19,886 nt of DNA from Lachnospiraceae bacterium (GTDB lineage Bacteria > Bacillota > Clostridia > Lachnospirales > Lachnospiraceae), in contig CAADYR010000016.1 in NCBI GenBank assembly GCA_900753305.1, positions 1 through 19,886 of the forward strand. Direction: 5' to 3'. Both the position numbers and the translations under genes were made by a program. Shown one piece after another: positions 16,668 through 19,886 of this stretch; position 1 is the stretch's first letter, and each line of letters opens with the position of its first letter. The notes under the pieces are model-generated. The model ran no database searches and was not told where the DNA came from. It saw only the letters and a list, made by a program, of their open reading frames with translations.

Positions 16668-17573
16668 TTATCCCTTAACTGCACCAATCGTAAGGCCTTT
16701 TACAAAGTAGCGCTGTACGAATGGATACAGAAGTACAATCGGTCCTGTTGCGATAACGGTCATTGCCATCTTCATACTTTCCAGTGGAACGGATGGTAAT
16801 GCGATACCTGATTTCTCTGCTACGATTCTCATAGCTTCTGCACTACCCAGCATTCTCTGTAAGTAGTACTGTAATGTAAACATATCCTCATTGGTAATAT
16901 AGAGCATACAGTTATACCAGTCATTCCAGTAAGCCAGCGCTGAGAAAAGGCTGAGTGTCGCAATCAGTGGCTTACTAAGAGGAAGTATCAGTTTCATGAA
17001 GATTACAAAATCATTTGCACCATCAATCTTGGCTGATTCTGTAATAGCACTTGGAATACCATTCATGAAAGATTTTGCAATGATCATGTTCCATACTGAG
17101 AACATCAGTGGTAAGAGAATACCTATGTAGGAATTCTTAAAGTGCAGATAACGTACACAAAGCATATACCATGGAACCAGTCCTCCACTGAACAATGTCG
17201 TGAAGAAAAAGAAGAATGAAAACTTGTTGCGCCATGGGAAGTCCTTACGGGAAAGTACATAACCTGTCATCGTTGCAATAAATACTGCAAATGCGGTTCC
17301 GACTGCTGTAACACCAATTGTTGTTCCATATGCCTTGGCTATGGACACAGGATTCTTTAAACACAGCAGGTAGCTTTGTACACTGAATACGGTCGGAATA
17401 ATAGGATATCCGTTTCTAATCAATTCTGACTCATCTGTAAAAGATGCCACAATGATCAGATAAAACGGGATAACACATACAAGTGCAAATATGCCGATCA
17501 GAATATAGCCGACAATATTCACGATCATTTGGTCTTTTGTCATTTTTCTATGATGAACCTGAGTCGCTGACAT
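16668..17573 (-). CDS. Carbohydrate ABC transporter permease (LplC/YtcP-like), second system
   Basis: Permease of 301 residues with about six membrane segments, the first at about 18-44. The EAA loop is at about 178-202 (TESAKIDGANDFVIFMKLIL then PLSKP). The C-terminus RYFVKGLTIGAVKG is typical of the LplC subgroup. I chose the ATG at 17573, seven bases after AAGGAGGT, over the GTG nine bases upstream, which overlaps the ribosome binding site. The partner permease stop codon is only about 13 bp upstream, so the two are translated from one message. Confidence 0.95.
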   Translation of the reverse strand: MSATQVHHRKMTKDQMIVNIVGYILIGIFALVCVIPFYLIIVASFTDESELIRNGYPIIPTVFSVQSYLLCLKNPVSIAKAYGTTIGVTAVGTAFAVFIATMTGYVLSRKDFPWRNKFSFFFFFTTLFSGGLVPWYMLCVRYLHFKNSYIGILLPLMFSVWNMIIAKSFMNGIPSAITESAKIDGANDFVIFMKLILPLSKPLIATLSLFSALAYWNDWYNCMLYITNEDMFTLQYYLQRMLGSAEAMRIVAEKSGIALPSVPLESMKMAMTVIATGPIVLLYPFVQRYFVKGLTIGAVKG

Positions 17574-17586
17574 ATTACACACCTCC

Positions 17587-18531
17587 TTAATATAATGCGT
17601 AGTCCGGATCTACTTTCTTAACCAGCTTATTACATATTGTAATCGTTAAGAAGCAGAGTACTGACTGATATAAACCTGCTGCCGCAGATACACCGACATC
17701 ACTGTTGTTAATCAGTAAACGGAAGACATAAGTATCAATTACATCCGTAACAGGCTGTAACAATGCACTGCTCTTTACTGTCTGATAGAACAGGCCGAAG
17801 TCTCCGCGGAAGATATTACCGATTCCCATTAATACCAGAATCATCATGGTAGGCATCAGGGAAGGAATCGTGATGTATTTAATCTTCTGCCATACACCTG
17901 CACCATCTATGGATGCTGCTTCGAACATTTCCTGATCCAGGCCTGTGATTGCTGCCAGATATACAACGGAGCCATATCCTGTCTGTTTCCATATCTTTAA
18001 AAAGATTAATATAAATGGCCATGCGCCCGGTGTATTGTATAAGTCAAAAGGGGTAGAACCTAACATATTTAATAAATGGTTAAATACACCCTTTTCATAG
18101 TTGAAGATGTTATACATGATTGCACCTGCTACTACCCAGCTGATGAAGTATGGCAGGAACATAAAGGACTGCGCAATCTTCTTAAATACCTTGCCGAATA
18201 TTTCATTCAGCAGGATCGCACTGCCCATTTCAAATACAACTCCCAGGAACAAAAACGCGATATTATACAAAAGCGTATTTCTTGTTACCTGACCTAACTT
18301 ACCCGCTACCAACAAGGCTTTGAAGTTATCCAGTCCATTCCATGGAGAACCATAGATACCACCTGCATACTGATAATTTTTAAATGCAAGCACGATGCCT
18401 GTCATAGGTATGTAAGCAAATATCACTACATAAATGACTGCCGGTGCGAGCATTGCTAACAGCATCCAGTGCTTTCTGACCGTTTTCCAGAAAGGCACTT
18501 TGTATTTCTTCTTGTCTGCTGCCTCTTTCAT
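17587..18531 (-). CDS. Carbohydrate ABC transporter permease (LplB/YteP-like), second system
   Basis: Permease of 314 residues. A basic cytoplasmic tail is followed by the first membrane segment at about 22-42 and the LplB-type motif AYIPMTGIVLAFKNYQ. The EAA loop is at about 202-227 (MFEAASIDGAGVWQKIKYIT). The ATG follows GGGAGA with a short AT spacer. It lies 48 bp downstream of the GH53 stop codon, and that gap contains two GCGCAAC repeats. It should pair with the LplC-like subunit encoded immediately downstream. No ATPase gene is present nearby. Confidence 0.95.
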   Translation of the reverse strand: MKEAADKKKYKVPFWKTVRKHWMLLAMLAPAVIYVVIFAYIPMTGIVLAFKNYQYAGGIYGSPWNGLDNFKALLVAGKLGQVTRNTLLYNIAFLFLGVVFEMGSAILLNEIFGKVFKKIAQSFMFLPYFISWVVAGAIMYNIFNYEKGVFNHLLNMLGSTPFDLYNTPGAWPFILIFLKIWKQTGYGSVVYLAAITGLDQEMFEAASIDGAGVWQKIKYITIPSLMPTMMILVLMGIGNIFRGDFGLFYQTVKSSALLQPVTDVIDTYVFRLLINNSDVGVSAAAGLYQSVLCFLTITICNKLVKKVDPDYALY

Positions 18532-18562
18532 AAAATCTCCCTTCCTCTCTGTCTAAGACCCC

Positions 18563-18579
18563 GCGCAACTTTTGCGCAA
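18563..18579. promoter_or_regulatory. Paired GCGCAAC repeat with a TTGCGCAA palindrome (candidate internal operator)
   Basis: GCGCAACT occurs twice with 11-bp spacing, about one helical turn (18563 and 18574). The second copy sits in a perfect TTGCGCAA palindrome (18572-18579) touching the GH53 stop codon. The same palindrome overlaps the operon A promoter about 1.2 kb upstream, so a repression loop between the two is conceivable. Confidence 0.45.
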
Positions 18580-19632
18580 CTATTTGTTACTTTTATTTTC
18601 TTCTGCCTGTGCATCTTTATATGCATTCATTGCGCAGGTGAATTGAATATTCTTCTCTCCATTGACTCTGGCTGCTCCTAATGGATACTGATCCGGCAAA
18701 AGGTCTGCTCCTACCTCCGGCTCCCAGTAGAATATGCCCTTTCCCTGATCATCAGGAACTGCCTGAATCGATTTGATCGCACTGCGAAGAAGCTCGTAGG
18801 TTTCTTTCTCTTCTGTTTCAGGTCCTCCGATCTCTGCAAGCATCAATGGTTTCTGATATCTGTCTGCCAGGGCTGTCATGTCCTTTGTCAGCTTCTCTTC
18901 ATCATGTTTCATCTGTACCCAGTATGGATAATAGGAAAATCCTATGATATCTGTCTTTCCTCCATTCTGGAAAAAGGCATCGAAGAATTTCGTACACATG
19001 TTATAATCATTTCCGCCGGAAATATGGGTAACTACCTGACAGTCAGGGCAACATTCCTTGACTGCTTCATATCCTGTATTCAGCAGTTCAACAAGGAACT
19101 GTGGATTCCCGGATGAACTTCCCACAGGAAGCAGGATTCCCGAATTGATCTCATTTCCAACCTGTACCCAGTCAGGATAAATATTATGTTCTGTAAGAAG
19201 TGTCAGCACCTCTTTTGTATGTTCCCTTACCTTTTGCTTCAATCCGTTCTGATCCAGCGCTTTCCATTCCTGTGGAATATCCTGATAAATAGGATCTGCA
19301 AAATGGTCACTGTAATGGAAATCGATCATCAGATCCATATCCAGATTCTTAACACGCTGTGCCATCTTGAGAACATTCTGGCTGTCACATAAGCCCAGCA
19401 TACATTCTTCGCCGCCAAATTCTCTTCCATATGCCTGTTTTTTTGGTTTTTGCCATACTGCACTCTCAGGTGGATTTACAAACACTCTCAAGCGCACCGC
19501 TGTTGCGCCCATTTCCTTTAATGCCTGAATTGGTTCTACTGTATTCCCATATTTGTCAGTCCACGTAATTCCCTGTAATTCCAACTGGCTGACCCATCCT
19601 ACATCAATACCATAAATAAAATTCTGTCGCAT
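18580..19632 (-). CDS. GH53 endo-beta-1,4-galactanase (arabinogalactan endo-galactosidase), cytoplasmic form
   Basis: Endo-acting retaining enzyme of 350 residues that cuts beta-1,4-galactan (type I arabinogalactan side chains of pectin). Family marks are FIYGIDVGWVSQLE (5-18), GATAVRLRVFVNP (42-54), DFHYSDHFADP (104-114), WVQVGNEINSG with the acid/base Glu161, GFSYYPYW (231-238) and LAEIGGP with the nucleophile Glu267. The length matches a bare GH53 catalytic domain. The chain starts straight in the first barrel strand, with no signal peptide, lipobox or anchor, so the enzyme is predicted cytoplasmic, whereas most studied GH53 enzymes are secreted. It would then act on oligomers imported by the transporter encoded just downstream. 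The ATG follows AAGGAGAG. It is the first gene of operon A. Confidence 0.93.
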   Translation of the reverse strand: MRQNFIYGIDVGWVSQLELQGITWTDKYGNTVEPIQALKEMGATAVRLRVFVNPPESAVWQKPKKQAYGREFGGEECMLGLCDSQNVLKMAQRVKNLDMDLMIDFHYSDHFADPIYQDIPQEWKALDQNGLKQKVREHTKEVLTLLTEHNIYPDWVQVGNEINSGILLPVGSSSGNPQFLVELLNTGYEAVKECCPDCQVVTHISGGNDYNMCTKFFDAFFQNGGKTDIIGFSYYPYWVQMKHDEEKLTKDMTALADRYQKPLMLAEIGGPETEEKETYELLRSAIKSIQAVPDDQGKGIFYWEPEVGADLLPDQYPLGAARVNGEKNIQFTCAMNAYKDAQAEENKSNK

Positions 19633-19725
19633 TATGCTCTCCTTTTTTATTTTCTTTTGTGCACTTTGCTATTTGCCTTTACTTTTATTATAATTTTGTA
19701 TATAATTATCTCGTTTCTAATACTT

Positions 19726-19755
19726 ATTATATGCAAATAGTATATTGCGCAACAA
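19726..19755 (-). promoter_or_regulatory. Candidate promoter of operon A
   Basis: On the minus strand TTGTTG (19750-19755) and TATAAT (19726-19731) are spaced by 18 bp, about 95 bp before the GH53 start. The TTGCGCAA palindrome overlaps the -35 side, which is consistent with repression. Confidence 0.5.
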
Positions 19756-19780
19756 TGTCGCAAAACGATATGTGCGCAAA
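19745..19780. promoter_or_regulatory. Cluster of GCGCAA operator-like sites
   Basis: TTGCGCAA (19745-19752, perfect palindrome) and GTGCGCAAA (19772-19780) flank a weaker GTCGCAA (19757-19763). The centres of the outer sites are 27 bp apart. The symmetric central CG is typical of LacI-family operators. The cluster lies between the two divergent genes, so it could control both operon A and the plus-strand gene. Confidence 0.5.
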
Positions 19781-19834
19781 ATTTTGTATCATATTTGGGA
19801 TTTATTAATTTTAGACAAACAGGAGATGAAAAAT

Positions 19835-19886
19835 ATGGATTTGAATATAGATAATAACTATATGGAAATGCAGGAAGCCCTGCAAA
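19835..19886 (+). CDS. Start of an unidentified gene (runs off the right edge)
   Basis: Only 17 codons plus one base are visible, beginning MDLNIDNNYMEMQEALQ. AGGAG lies nine bases before the chosen ATG, and an in-frame ATG at 19826 is too close to it. The gene is divergent from operon A and shares its regulatory region, a position often held by a local regulator or another sugar enzyme. The visible residues do not allow a family call. Confidence 0.6.
   Translation, partial: MDLNIDNNYMEMQEALQ

Noticed and set aside
1..19886. CRISPR array, tRNA, rRNA, riboswitch or insertion sequence
   Set aside because: Intergenic spacers are short, and none shows regular repeats, cloverleaf arms, known aptamer motifs, or inverted repeats flanking a transposase.

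Overview
The window looks like chromosome of a low-to-moderate GC Clostridia bacterium, most likely a gut Lachnospiraceae. This rests on YesM/YesN-type two-component proteins, LplA/LplB/LplC-type carbohydrate ABC transporters, AGGAGG-type ribosome binding sites and glycoside hydrolases typical of that group. No rRNA, tRNA, CRISPR array, insertion sequence or phage gene was seen. Nearly all of it is a plant-polysaccharide or oligosaccharide utilisation region, read mostly from the minus strand.

Layout from high to low coordinates, in the direction of minus-strand transcription. (1) At 19835 a plus-strand gene begins and runs off the window. It diverges from operon A. (2) Operon A (about 19730 to 13883, minus) holds a GH53 endo-beta-1,4-galactanase without signal peptide, two ABC permeases, a solute-binding lipoprotein, a hairpin, a LacI-family repressor and a GH2 beta-galactosidase-like enzyme. 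This reads as uptake and intracellular breakdown of beta-1,4-galactan (type I arabinogalactan) oligosaccharides. A palindrome, TTGCGCAA, overlaps the predicted promoter and recurs just after the GH53 gene. It is a candidate operator for the LacI protein. (3) A plus-strand AraC regulator with an N-terminal cupin domain (10570-11436) converges with GH2 on one side and diverges from operon B on the other. (4) Operon B (about 10303 to 4347, minus) holds a GH3 beta-glycosidase of the beta-xylosidase/arabinofuranosidase-like clade, two permeases and a solute-binding lipoprotein. It ends in a strong intrinsic terminator. (5) A CobW/COG0523-family P-loop protein follows with its own promoter. (6) A spacer of about 300 bp carries what looks like the first 20 or so codons of a deleted FGGY sugar kinase. 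(7) A YesN-type response regulator and a YesM-type sensor kinase come last. They overlap by 4 bp, and the kinase runs off the left edge.

The working model is two parallel import-and-digest modules. Each has its own local regulator (LacI for the galactan operon, AraC for the GH3 operon), and a two-component system lies nearby. Neither transporter has its own ATPase gene, so both presumably use a shared MsmX-type ATPase encoded elsewhere. Nothing here is clearly a wholly new system. The items most worth checking are the cytoplasmic GH53, the TTGCGCAA operator set, the CobW-like protein that has lost its CxCC and NKxD motifs, and the kinase relic upstream of the two-component genes.
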